A stretch of DNA of 64,000 nucleotides from Stratiolaelaps scimitus (lineage: Eukaryota > Arthropoda > Arachnida > Mesostigmata > Laelapidae): contig JABWDB010000031.1 of assembly GCA_019614645.1 (NCBI GenBank), positions 682,001 to 746,000 of the forward strand, given 5' to 3'. Both the position numbers and the translations under genes were made by a program. Below, piece by piece: positions 33,381 through 45,011 of the stretch. Under the pieces are notes generated by a model. The model ran no database searches. It had not been told where the DNA came from and saw only the letters and a list, made by a program, of their open reading frames with translations. Numbering within the stretch: the first letter of the stretch is position 1; each line of letters opens with the position of its first letter.

Positions 33381-36300
33381 TCAGCGTTCAGGTGAAGGAC
33401 AATCATTGTTGTCGACAGGCTCAAGCGCGTCCATCCCGATGCCGGTGATGTCCGAGAGACGTTGTGACATCTTTGTTAGCAGCTCGCCATCGGGTGTAGG
33501 TACACTAGAGTATGTAAACAAAAATTCCGCCTCTGCAAGACAACAGCACTTCTACTTTATCAGCCAATCTTACGTAGCATTGAGTACAAACTGTACTCTC
33601 TCTCTCTCTCTGTCAGTCGTATAGGTTCATATAGGTGTATTGAAAACAATGGTCATAATTCAGCATTAGACACAGAAGGCACCTTTACTTATTAAACGAT
33701 GTGTGTACGTTACATTATCGCATGATTAGCTCTAACCTAATTTTTGTATGAATAACATAAGGAATTGTATTAGTACGCGTCAAGTATTTGGTATCAAATT
33801 AAAGAAAAAACACATTGGTTGTCTATAATATATTTGTTTAAAGGAAGTTTTGAATAGTAACAATATCCACTCACTTCTTTTCTCGAGGGACAGATAACAA
33901 ATTGCATAGGTCGCGTAGTCTGTGTCAACAATGTCGACACGAGCGTTCTCGCCATCTGTCAAAGATCAACCGATTTCACCTGATTACGCATAGAGTATAT
34001 TGTGTATCTCGACTGTTGTATATCTAACGTGTCACTAAGTAAGGGAGATATTTCCGGGCTGCCTACTCGCAGCTTGAAACGTATTAACATCCACGGTACA
34101 ACTGATTTCGGCACTGCTTCGTAAGAGACTTACTTTACTGAGAAAGTGTCTATTGTATGTTTGAAGTTGTGTAGATACTAAATAAAGAGCTAGCCTAACA
34201 TACAGACACCAAGCTTCGCGTGTAAGGTATTCGCGCAAATCGTATGACCTCGAAGTTGTTTGCAGTTCTCATCGACACTGAACACACATCAGGGGTTCGT
34301 TTGTGCTACTGTTCATGAATCACAGTAGAAAAACAAAACAGATACGCAACTTTACTGACTTCTTTCTTATGATAGCTACCCCGATCGATCTCAAACCCAG
34401 AACCACGTTGTCGTAGTACCTTAACACGCGGTTCAAGTTTCACCTTTCGAGTAACTGGAATAATTACTAATACAATTTAGATGTCGTTTTATGAATGTTC
34501 GACGGCGCCATCTATCTGCGTGTCTAAGTTAACCAGTCTGTCTACAAATATAGGCTCATCAGTTTAACTGCGTTGCATGGTAATCGTTCCCTTGATGAGG
34601 CGGACAGCCAGTTATTTGGTCGGTTAATAAGGTAATTCACGTACTGACGATTTCAATCAACCGCCGGGCGCTGCGAGTGGTATAGCACCTAAATCTCGCG
34701 GCGCCATCAAACTCGAATGAGGGATGCACCCAGAAGAGACAGATTTGTTTTCAAAACTTCAATAATAACTAGCTCGTTGGATTTCATGTGGAGAGCGGAT
34801 GGTAGAGTACACCTCGCCCTCTGGGCTTCAGCGACCAGCAGATCGAGTATTTTGAATTCATGGGAAAACCTTTGAACAGACATTCGGACAACGTTTTCAT
34901 TATGCAATCGTCATAGGGAAACTTCGACAAGCCAATATTATTGTCTAATCTCCTATATCCATATAGTGTTTAAGCTTTTGTTGTTCTTTACAATGATTTC
35001 GATTGACTTCAATGTGACTGCAATGTTTGCTATATGTTATACATAGACAAATCGACTTGTGTATCACACGTGGAGCCGCAATGGTCTCTTAATGTTCGCC
35101 GAAATGGCACAAGATTTGAACTAATAAATGGAATCTTCACTTACCTTCCATGGTGAATGTAAAGCCCATTGCGTCAAAACTCGTCGGATAATAGGCTTGA
35201 TCGATAGCTCTAAATGAAGCGCATTTCAACAGGCAATTAATTCGCGTTATTTACACATACATATTTTCTCATCATAGGTGTCTCGCGTATATACATGTCC
35301 GTTCCATTGTTCTTTGCCTCGAGATCGTCGAGACGCTACTCCATTGATAGTTCGTCAATTTTCCAAACGATAAATGCAGCTATAGGTTTCCCAGAGATAT
35401 AGGGATATGCTCATACAATTTGATCGTCCACTAGGAACACGTCAAGAAAAAAAATCGTTCTCCCAAGCTGACCCTCAGTTGGCCTTCGCTTATAATCCGT
35501 CTCGGCCCAAAGGCAGCATCGCTTCAAACGAGAACAGAAGAGCGGGCTCAATCTAACAGGTGGCAATTCACATGCAACGTCAAACTTTAGTCAAATACTA
35601 ATCACTCGCGACTTACCCCGAATTTTCGTGATCAATCTCGGTATAAAGCTGATGATTCTTAAATCGCCGGCTGAACGTGACCGCCAAACACCGATCAAGG
35701 TGACCTTTGCGAAGTCGTTGCGCCCGATGCGTCACCCACCATCGCTTCTGCTGGAACTGGATTGTTCAGTCGATAAGCAGCCGAATTACCAAACACCGCT
35801 ATAACCTAGTAAGTCTCGCGCATAGCCCTTGTACCTCTGTAGAACTCTGTTCACGTGTACTGTGGTGGGCGTACAGAGAGGTGGTAACCACCGAGCGACT
35901 GTAAATGTTGGTCAGAACTGTTTCCCAGTGAAAGGGATCTCGGCAACCCGCAACGACGCTCGCAAAGTCGCTCTGAAAACTCTGCCACGTTGGAATATGA
36001 CAAGGGATATAGATACTTGTTCAGGATGTAGCCCATGACCACGCAATGAGCACGTGCACACTATGGAGAGAAGAGCATCTTTGTAGTAGTCTGACGCTAC
36101 TCATTGGGAAGATATATATGTGGCAGCGTTTCGAGCTGACAATACATCATTTCGTTGGGGTCACCGAGGACCTGATTGTTGTCGGTATCAATCTCAGCCG
36201 GCGTATACGGAATTGCTTTTCTGTATTGCTTCTTCATGAGACGGACAACCGGCCCTGTTTTTAATGCGAATGTGCAACGGTGGGAATCGGCCCCCTGGGT

Positions 36301-36547
36301 GGGTGCACCTACGTTCGTCTCGTCCGATTGCAGGATAGGCTCACACGAATCGGCACCACCAGGCCACCGGGGCCCCGACTCACTGGGGAGTTGTGAGTCG
36401 AGCTAGTGTAGAACAACGCACCTTTTCGGCATCCAAGTCCTTCATGAGATCGAAACTTGGAGCGGTCTCGGCATCTTTCACAATGAGGACACCAACGAAT
36501 GCTGTAGCAACCACACCGAGAGTGTACAAGCGACGCGAAGCTGCCAT
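33381..36547 (-). CDS. Secreted lipocalin-like protein B (five exons)
   Basis: Exons: 36422-36547, 35617-35756, 35145-35209, 33875-33955 and 33381-33532, phases 0, 2, 1, 1, giving 187 residues. Exons 2 to 5 have exactly the same lengths as in gene A (140, 65, 81, 152). A signal peptide precedes PSFDLM. The protein has DLDAEKFQQKRWWVTHRAQ, DRC, TEIDHENSG, AIDQAYYP, DIVDTDYATYAICYLSL and DALEPVDNNDCPSPER. Exon 2 is about 78% identical to that of gene A (36 of 46 residues). An extra Cys (AICY) sits in the DTDY strand. A recent tandem duplicate of A with probable carrier function; ligand unknown. Confidence 0.88.
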
Positions 36548-38168
36548 CGTAAATTCAAATACTTCACTTCCTGAAGAAAATCGATCTTAAACAAACAACA
36601 TGGCAATGAATGAATGCTCACTGATGCTCACCAGAGATGGATTTATTGTTACCTCGTAGGCTGTCTACCAGCGATTTTTGCCCTTATAAATATTAGCTTC
36701 GCGGGGAAGCTGCGGAGCAAATACTTTCGCCACCTGCAGCACCTTCTTGCAGCGCTCGAGAAATATGAGATCGCCACAATAATGAATGCAACTCGAAATA
36801 GTATGATTACTATACGAGTAACACGAATGTTACATTAGCGACTTTCTGGTCGTCGGCGAGGTGCCGCGGTAATGTCTGCCTTCTTAATGATCCTCGATAA
36901 CGATACGTAGTCAGTAGACTATGATGAATAGCGTCCGCCTGCTAAGAACAATGACGCCAATCGCAGATATGATTTCCTTTAAGCTCTTGTTGTCGCTAGG
37001 CGAACACCCAATTCTCTGATTTACAAATCGTCCTATGATACGATATCGTGTGGCGACGATATCATCATATTCAAGGAAGAGCGCATCGAGGAGTACTGCA
37101 GATATTCAGAGGTTCTTGCGTAAGTTCGCGCAAGAGCGATTCCTGTCTCGACGTGTCAATCATAAGACGTGGAGAGGGAGAGAGAGAATGAAAGATGTGT
37201 ACGTGGTTATCTTATTATTATTATTATTATTATGATTATTATAATTATTATAATGAAAACAGTAATCGGCATGTTTGCACAATGTTTGGACAGTCTGTTC
37301 TGCTAATTATCGAGCGTAAAAATAAAATAGATCGTGCATCATCATACGATTAGCATATGCCTGCCGCAGTTACAGTTGACTTGTTATGTCTGGCGAATCA
37401 CATTGCAGAGGGGACGTCTCAAGAACAACCCATCAACATGGACTCTGACAATTGCAAAGTACTGAGACAGCAGAAAGCACACGGCGACCTTCAAGAACGT
37501 GGTTAGCCCATTGGCGCGTGGTGGGGGGTGGAGATCTGCGAAACGGTTGTTGTTACCGTCGGTTAGTGAAAGGAGCAATGTCAGCCACTTCGAGCAAATT
37601 GAGGCATCTGGAACGGTCGCAATATTTAGTTTTTGATAATCCTAACCTGACCCGCGCTACCGGGACCAAGCGCGCAGGATCTTTCCTTCTGCAACGCCTG
37701 TCCCTCGCTGTGCAGAGAGGCAATACCATCGCCCTCCCCGGGACGATGTCGGCCTCAGTCCTGGTCACAGCTAATCCTCCAGCCCCCAATAATCCCTAGG
37801 GACAATTCCTAATTATTGTATGTTTGAATAAATAGTAGCAATTATATTATATACAGGTTGAATCTATTCATGAATATTATTGACCTCCGTTCAGATCTTA
37901 TACGCAGCTGGCCGTACGGTGTGGTTTTGCGTTGACATCGAGGTTCGCTCGTGACATGTCCTGAGGTGAAGTCCTTCTCTGTGGTCCTCAACAGTCCAGT
38001 CACCCCTCCTGAATAGATGACATTAGTAAACGCTTCGCCGGGTGAAGGCCTCCCTATCTTCATAAATTTTCAAGGAATTTAATTTGGGCTTGTTCGTTCA
38101 GGAGACAAAAATTTGATCACGAAACGCTGATTTTCAGCACTAAGCGATGTTTCATCGTCTAGATTCAT
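36548..38168. other. 5' flank of lipocalin gene B and spacer to gene C
   Basis: Contains the gene B promoter and an ATT triplet run near 37213-37233. No further gene seen. Confidence 0.4.
36683..36690 (-). promoter_or_regulatory. Possible TATA box of lipocalin gene B
   Basis: The minus strand reads TTTATAAG about 140 bases upstream of the ATG, allowing a leader of roughly 105 bases. Confidence 0.45.
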
Positions 38169-38578
38169 GCCTGAGGTTATAGCGTGGAGGGTAAGGGAGC
38201 TGGTATCAAAGAGAGTTTTTCAGAGTCGGAGGTTCAAATGCGAGTGGAACTATATTTGCTTTTATGGGCAGTACCTCTGCAATAAGATTTCAAAAAGTGG
38301 TAGGAGTTGCAATTAATGTGGTCTACAGATACCACTGTGCAGAAAGGAAGGCACCGTACCCACCCCCCATGTATGCGTCATAAACACTGCGTGTTTACAT
38401 GCACGGAGCTTTCTACGGACGCCCTATTGACCACAGTAGTCGTTGACAGACGGGAAGCGGATAGAGGTCCAACAGAGGGAGCCTGGAAAGAGAGAGAGAA
38501 TGTGTGATGCTCGTGGCTGGGCCGGTACACATTGTGCTGCTCAACATCGTCAACAGCTCCAGAAGGCGGGGGGGGGGA
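38169..38578 (+). mobile_element. SINE family 1, second long copy
   Basis: Colinear with the element at 20185-20736 from the tRNA-like head (AGCGTGGAGGGTAAGG; GGAGGTTCAAATGCG) through TTTTATGGGCAGTA, AAGGCACCGTAC and CACAGTAGTCGTTGACAGAC to AACATCGTCAACAGC. It stops at a poly-G run, before the palindrome and poly(A) tail, so it is truncated at the 3' end or diverged there. Confidence 0.75.
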
Positions 38579-38864
38579 CATTTTCTTGCATGAAACTGTA
38601 GCAGAGCTGACCTACAGAAAGAAGTACGCAAGAAGACTCAACTATAAACAGGTCAAATTTCACATGGCTACAACGCTTGCTTCGGAGGTTATCAAAGTGA
38701 TTTCAACGTATAAAATAGCTCCGGACGACCCAATAGTACGAACTAGCAATCCTAGAACATGTTTCACTGATTTTCCTAACCGTTGGGACCTCTCATCGGC
38801 ACGTCAGCAGGGACACGTAACTATACAACACAATACAGCCTCTAATTCAAAGGGATATGCCACC

Positions 38865-38945
38865 GGGTCTCGAACACACGACCTCCGGATTTACATGATG
38901 CAGCCAGAGATGCAGAAGTCCAATCCGCCGTAGCCATCCAATTAA
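38865..38945 (-). mobile_element. tRNA-derived SINE head (another family)
   Basis: The minus strand reads a tRNA-like segment: TGGATGGCTACGGCGGATTGG followed, about 40 bases on, by a B-box GGTCGTGTGTTCGAGACCC. The acceptor stem does not close, so it is not a functional tRNA gene. The B-box part resembles a weaker match near 58140-58160. Confidence 0.4.
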
Positions 38946-39399
38946 TAAAGCTCGCCAAGAATCGCTTCAGTAGTATACATGGTGGGTATCCAAGTGGAGC
39001 TGGCACTACAACATCATTTGAATTTCACACAAATTACTGCTGCATTGCTACGGAACAGTGTTCCCAGGTTTATTCATAAATCCGACAAAATAATTGGATT
39101 TTTCTTCAAAGTGCAATTAAAACTTTCGATACATAGTTGTCAATCAACAGTTAGCATAACCGCAACTCATTACGAGACTCGTTTTTTTCACCTTTGTCAA
39201 CGTCAACACATGTGGTCGGCGCTATTATAAGTGTTTACTTTCAAGCTCATGTATTGAATTAATCGCTGTTCATCTCTGCCAACAACTTCTCCTTCAACTT
39301 CCGTACAAAGTTGGAACTTGTTAACGTAACATGTGGATCACTGTTCGATGTCCATCCGTGAAATTTCCGTAGATTTCCCACCGGTGCACATGTCGCTGG

Positions 39400-42300
39400 C
39401 TAGACTGCTTGTGACGTCTTGCTATCGATCGGGCAATCTTCGTTGTTGATCTGCTCAATTTCCGATAGCGATTGGCCGCCGAGTTCCTGCATTAAATCGC
39501 TGACAGTGCTGGTCAGGCCGTCCGCGAGCGAAGGGCTATCACTGACGATGCAGAGGTGATCGGCACCTAGGATTTACCGAATTGATCCACATGGGGAATA
39601 GTATTATCGTTATTGGACAAGTTCTCTCTGCTCACGTTGTTGGTATGGTTCCGTTTCAGTAACTCAGAGGGGCGGGCTACCTTTGTTAGATGAAGGACAC
39701 GTGTCCTGGGTGGCCTAGGTAGCTAATGGGCATCTCTTTCGGTGTGATTGCCATGGAAGCACGGAGAGTAGCAGCACCTTGATTTGGGATCTCCGGTTCG
39801 ATAGCCAGTGATTTGGCTGGAATACAGTCAATATTTTCCTGCCAACACATAGGTCTGTTGGGAAAATCTCTAATAATCCTAGTATGACCAACATATGATA
39901 GGTTCTTGAAGCAATGCTGCCACGCAGCGGTACAGAGGCCGGTCATAGAACTTCAGCGATGAGGAATAACCGAAATAAAATAAAGCATGAACGAAACTTA
40001 CTATTATCGCCTTCAATAAGTGTCACCTTCAAGATGCCGTACGTCTCGTAATCGGTGTCCAAGAAGTTTATGTCCGCCTCAACACCATCTAATCATGGAA
40101 CGAATGCTTAGGTTAAAGCCACATTTGACAAAAATCAATCGGCTGTCCCAGCCCCTAAAATAGGTGAACGATAATAACATAATTGACACAATCGATTTCG
40201 AAACTCTATCCACACCCCCCCGTGTCGGACTCCTGTTCTTTCTGTTTACCTGATCAGATGTTCGTGTCAAACAGCCTAAGCCAGAAAAGCAAACGTTTGC
40301 AATGAGACATTTTCGAGAGAGGCGTACTTCAGAGAGCCGTCTGTGTAGTGGCCAACAAAATTAGAGGGAGTCACCAATCGGACCAAGGTCGCCAACGCAA
40401 AATTTTCCTAAGCAATCTTATCACTCCTAGCTTCTAGTTCATAGATGTACGAAGGCAAATAGGCAAAAATGTAGCCGTAGCTAGTTTAACCAATGCATAG
40501 TCATTAGTCATAATTTCTTCTCAATTTCAAAAAACGGTTTTGCTTTGCTATCGTACACTTCGGACATTTAGTAGAACTTCATCACCTATTCACAAAAGTA
40601 TCGTGTTATGCATATACCTAGGCACCTGGAAAAATCGTACAACAGTGAAGACAATCAACAGTAAACGTGCAGGGAGTCAGTCAGCTCGCTTGAAGATAAA
40701 GTATTGTTTCATCGATCTGGGTCCCAAATTGAAGATTACCTTGAAGCATTAAATGGTAGCCTGTTTTCGTCGGAGTGATGGGATAGTAGGATTTATCAAT
40801 CGCCCTGAAATGTAGACGAACCATATTAGCAATTGCATATATATATATATTACTATAATGAATTATTGTCATGCCAACTATTATATAATAATTATAGTAT
40901 TATTAATAATCCTAGGAAGATTTACGCGTATTCGTTCCTTTTAGGATCGTAGCCAAGACGCACTCGGCGAATTAATTTGAAATCTCAGTGTGATGATGAT
41001 TCAGTCGATGCAAGTCCCGGCTCAGTTGAGACTTCAGATGTTACTGCTGTTGTCGTCGTTACATAGCAAACAGGAAAGATTAGTTCGCGGCCGTGTTCTT
41101 ACCTCTGAGCGTTAATAAATATTTCACATTGATCAGCTGCTCCGAAATGCTGATGTTCGCTGCCCAAATAGACCATGGTCGAACTGTTTTGCCAATGTTT
41201 CGGAGGACGACAACGACCATTCAGGCAATGGCCGCAGAGGTAGGCACCGCGTAGACTAATCGTGAAGTGCTTGCTCGTAATTATGTATATAATGTTTTAC
41301 TCGAGATGCCGCGAGGTTGAATCTCATGAACGCATCCGCAATCAAACCTACTGTTATGCTACCTCATATATATATATATATAGGCTCACCTACGTGAATT
41401 CATAGATTAGTCAAATACTGTGACAGGTAGGTAAGCCTGCATACGAAAGTATATAACGCACCCAGAATTGACATGGTCGATCTCGGTATGGACTCCACGA
41501 TTTTTGAATCTTCTACCGAACGAGACCCGCATACATCGATCGAACCGGTGGTACTTGATTCCTCGATGTGTCACCCACCACTGTTTGCTGGTGAACTAGG
41601 CGAAGACAAGTTGATGAAACATGAAAAACACGTTTACAAAATTCAAGTGAGAAGACCGGATGGAAGTAGAAAGCACCACACATCCAAGAGGATTTATACG
41701 ATTAAGGAAAAAGGGACGGCTCCAGCAAGGGAAACTGAAGAAGGTGATTTTTTCTTTTGCTATTATAAAAATCGTAAGTTAACAATGATAACTTAATGAC
41801 AGCAGTAGTAGTAGTCGTAATAGTCGTGTCGAGTTAGAATCCACTTCAATGGAAGAGGTTCAGCTAAGAATGGTCGGCCAGAGGAAATTCGGGTAGCTAC
41901 GGGTAAGACCTTTGACAGCTGTTGTACGGCGCTACAACAAAAAGGTGATTCGGTTTGGCCGGTCGTAAACGAGGAAAAAAACTATTTGGTCAGCTTGCGA
42001 GAACTGTTAGGCAACTTAGAGCAGGCGAATGATATTTCTTCGAAGACATTCGTTCATGCTCGTTTCGATGGTCGCCCATCGAGAACGCAACAGACAATTG
42101 TCCATCCAAACTTAAATCCCGCGTTGAGTTCGTCATCTCTCGTACGACACCTATATCCTGGCTAGAATTTACCATTGAGATGACAATTTGCTGTCGAAGA
42201 CATTCACAATACCGCGTATGTGTTTGCAGTCATACGTCATGCTCATTACGCGTACGAATGAGGGGTGTTACTAAGTAGTACTAATAGCAGTACCAGTAAT

Positions 42301-42845
42301 TAGCGCAAAGTCAGTATCATTCACCCTTTGAGATTGAGGAAAAGTGTGTATTGTAGTTCGCAGAAAGGGCACATTAAAATAGGAGTTGAAATCTGTGCAG
42401 CAGCAGTAATCAAGCAGTACTGAGAGGTCAGTTTTGTCATTTTTGTTATTTACACCTCAGGTGTCTTTTCCTCAACACAGTCTAACTGGCAATTTACTAC
42501 TAAATTAACTCATTGCTGTATTCCAATCCGTATTCCAACGGTCCTCACATGTCTAGCTCGGTCAACTTGTCACCAAATGCACTAAATTGGATGCACAGGT
42601 TAGAAGACGAACGGCCGAGGAACGATGACACTCCGATGTTGTGACATTCGCACAACGCGCTAACTACATACGCGTAACACACGCGATTGTAACAAGGCTG
42701 GGCTCTCTCTCTCTCTCTCTTTCTCGTTAATTGTACCGACCTTTTCAAAATCAAAGTTGTCCATTACTTTGGCGGCGGCCGCCGCTATTGACGTGAAACT
42801 GGCGAACAGCAAGAATAGTCGAAGGAGCTGAAGGGTTGAAGCCAT
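39400..42845 (-). CDS. Secreted lipocalin-like protein C (five exons, divergent)
   Basis: Exons: 42741-42845, 41462-41595, 40740-40804, 40002-40088 and 39400-39566, phases 0, 2, 1, 1, giving 185 residues. A signal peptide ends at the poly-Ala stretch before KVMDNFDFEK. It keeps the family order: FTSKQWWVTHRGI, DRC, TEIDHVNSG, AIDKSYYP, NFLDTDYETYGILKV and NNEDCPID. Exon 4 is 6 bases longer and exon 5 is 15 bases longer than in A and B; exon 2 is 6 bases shorter. Exon 5 starts SADHLCIVSDSPSLAD, adding a Cys, and its helix region (GLTSTVSDLMQELGG) is not close to A or B. Oldest split in the cluster by eye. Ligand unknown. Confidence 0.85.
39690..39945 (-). repeat. Dispersed repeat D, copy 1 (in intron 4 of gene C)
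   Basis: Shares CACATAGGTCTGT, CCTAGTATGACCAACAT and TAGGTTCTTG with 49560-49770. The minus frame reads YVGHTRIIRDFPNRP through about 80 codons, matched by YVGHTGLIWAF in the other copy, so it may be a coding piece of an unrecognised transposon. Confidence 0.5.
42706..42721. repeat. (CT)n microsatellite in intron 1 of gene C
   Basis: A short pure CT run just inside the first intron of gene C, near its donor. Confidence 0.85.
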
Positions 42846-42941
42846 ATCGCATCGAGAAATTGTTGAACAACCGAAGTTCCACAATCGAATCTATCGGTCG
42901 AAGCAGCATCCTCGTTCTCGGCTGTGATATTGTGCACTCCT

Positions 42942-42949
42942 CTTATATA
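42942..42949 (-). promoter_or_regulatory. TATA box of lipocalin gene C
   Basis: The minus strand reads TATATAAG about 100 bases upstream of the start codon at 42845; a start site near 42915 gives a leader of about 70 bases. Confidence 0.6.
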
Positions 42950-42959
42950 ACTTCTGTCA

Positions 42960-44052
42960 GGGCTAAAGTTGGGCGAAATTGTAACGGCGAGGACGGCGAC
43001 ACGTAGCAAGAGTTGTCAGTGATATGCGTGTAGCTCGATTTGTACCATACCTGTCATTGGACGGTAAACATCGGCCGCGGTTACAGAATAATGATGGGAA
43101 AATTATGCAGGGACTCTGATGATAATAATGTGATGATTATTTAAATGAGGCTGATAATGACGTCGCAAGTTTTACGACCAAAGTCTCAAAGAGCAATGTT
43201 GTCTCTTGAAGACGCAACTGTAGAACTCGTTCAGGTGGCTGACTAGCTGGCTGAACGTCTGAGTGACTTACAGCACGACGTTGTGGACAGCGTATCATTT
43301 ATCTTAATGTCGAATATGGCAAAAATAATTACGTCCACGTGTTCTGAGCACTCACATAGGTAATCAACTCGTATGAGAATCCCTCACCGCATCGAGCGAG
43401 CTTTTTTCTTACACTCAGATCATGCACAAGAAATCGCTGGATAGGCTCAGCTGTTGGGTTCGCATCGTTTCTTCCTGCTCACCCATAAGGAAAGGTCACC
43501 TATAACCACCGTTGTCTGTGCTGGACCGAGGGGTTGACGAGGTTGAATTGCAAAAAGTATACGCAGCCCAAAAACCTAAAGTGCGCCGAACTTCAATTCT
43601 CCTTTTCGCAACACACAAGCGTGATTACCTACGCGAACTGACACTACGGAATTCTACGCCTTCCCGCACATTTGATAATATTGTATATAGACCTTTGGCA
43701 CTATGTCGTTGCAGCAATAACAGTAAAGGTACTCCCATGGGCTAGGAAGCATTTTCGAAAATGGTGGCCAGTCGACAGACAGCAGTCGACTAATTTGATC
43801 CACTTTATACAATGCTATCCCTGTAGTATGCCCGATTGTCCGAAGGTCGCGGGATTCGTCCGGGCGAACCCTAAATACATCACAAGACAGAGGATGCAGT
43901 GGACGCGTCTGTTCTTGGCAAAGTTTAAATAACTTCCAACTAACAATCAGTGAAGGGCAAACGAGCGCAGCGGTCATCAAAACCAGACCACGTCCGCATG
44001 CGTTGGCGGAGCGATTCTAATGAAGCCGAGTACACACACATGCGTACAAGTA

Positions 44053-44055
<3 letters not shown>
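42960..44055. other. Intergenic, no gene recognised
   Basis: Frames up to 86 codons overlap on both strands near 43510-43980 without domain or splice support. Confidence 0.4.

Positions 44056-44093
<38 letters not shown>
44056..44093. repeat. (AT)n microsatellite
   Basis: A pure AT run directly left of repeat E copy 2. Confidence 0.95.
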
Positions 44094-44095
<2 letters not shown>

Positions 44096-44097
<2 letters not shown>

Positions 44098-44180
44098 GCG
44101 GAAGGCGGGCAGTCAAGTGGCGGTAGAACGATTCGCCTTAAGATCGAGGGTCAGTCAGCTTATGAGATTAGAGAAGTTGT
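44096..44180 (+). repeat. Dispersed repeat E, copy 2
   Basis: Matches 27491-27572 (GCGGAAGGCGGGCAGTCAAG, ATTCGCCTTAAGATCGAG, CAGCTTAT) at roughly 85% identity by eye. Confidence 0.65.
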
Positions 44181-44865
44181 CAATTAGCAGATTGGCCCCT
44201 CTTGCGAGTTACGACGAGGGCCTTCAGAAGCCTTCATTGCTGTGTATAAGCGTTCCCGTCAACAAATTCACCACTACTACAGCTATTGCTGCTGCTGATT
44301 CGGTTGCTATTGTGAAAAGATACCAAGTAAGGTTACATCTATTGTACACGAGCACACTGAAAGGGTGATCTCCGTTTTCCTTGCCTTGACATATGCTCTA
44401 CCTCTGGATAATTTGTTGTATTACGTTACAAGACTAACTAATTGGTACAATTTGCTGCTCGAACCCGAGGACTTATAGCGGGTGATTGTTCACTGCTGTG
44501 GCCTATACTATTGCGATAGTCGACGCGTAGCGGCTGTCTCCTGTTCCTTCGACGGCAGGAGGGTCTCGGTGCCGCGGGGAAGCAGTATTGCTTCAAGGAT
44601 CTGTCAGGAGAGGGCTCTCTCGCGAGAGCAATTGTAGTGTTTGCCCAGACGCAGGGATTATTCCTCGCCTGTTTCCTATTGTCGCCTTATCCGGACGGTG
44701 GATCTGTGTCATGAGCATGACAAACTATTTGGAGGCTGCTCGTACCGTTGATCGCGAACAGTAACATTGTCCACATAGTTCAGATAAGGGTAAAGAATTT
44801 GAATTTTCGGAGAGCCTCAAGGCAGTATAAATGTGCAAGGAAGTTTAGTAGTCCGAGACCTAACA

Positions 44866-45011
44866 GTTTTTCGAGCTGACCCTCAGCTGTTCCCCTATCT
44901 GACAGGCCTCAGATCTTAACCTTTAGGTATTACTATGAGGACCTGTCGGGGCCAACTTTGCTTAGTCTCGAACTACTTACTCTTGTCAGGTACGAGTAAG
45001 TAGTTCGAGAC
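44866..45011 (+). repeat. Dispersed repeat C, copy 2, with terminal hairpin
   Basis: Bases 44866-44964 match the reverse complement of 2281-2393. The copy ends in a perfect inverted repeat, listed separately. Confidence 0.6.
44965..45011. repeat. Perfect 18-bp inverted repeat (hairpin)
   Basis: GTCTCGAACTACTTACTC at 44965-44982 and GAGTAAGTAGTTCGAGAC at 44994-45011 are exact reverse complements around an 11-base loop. Confidence 0.9.
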
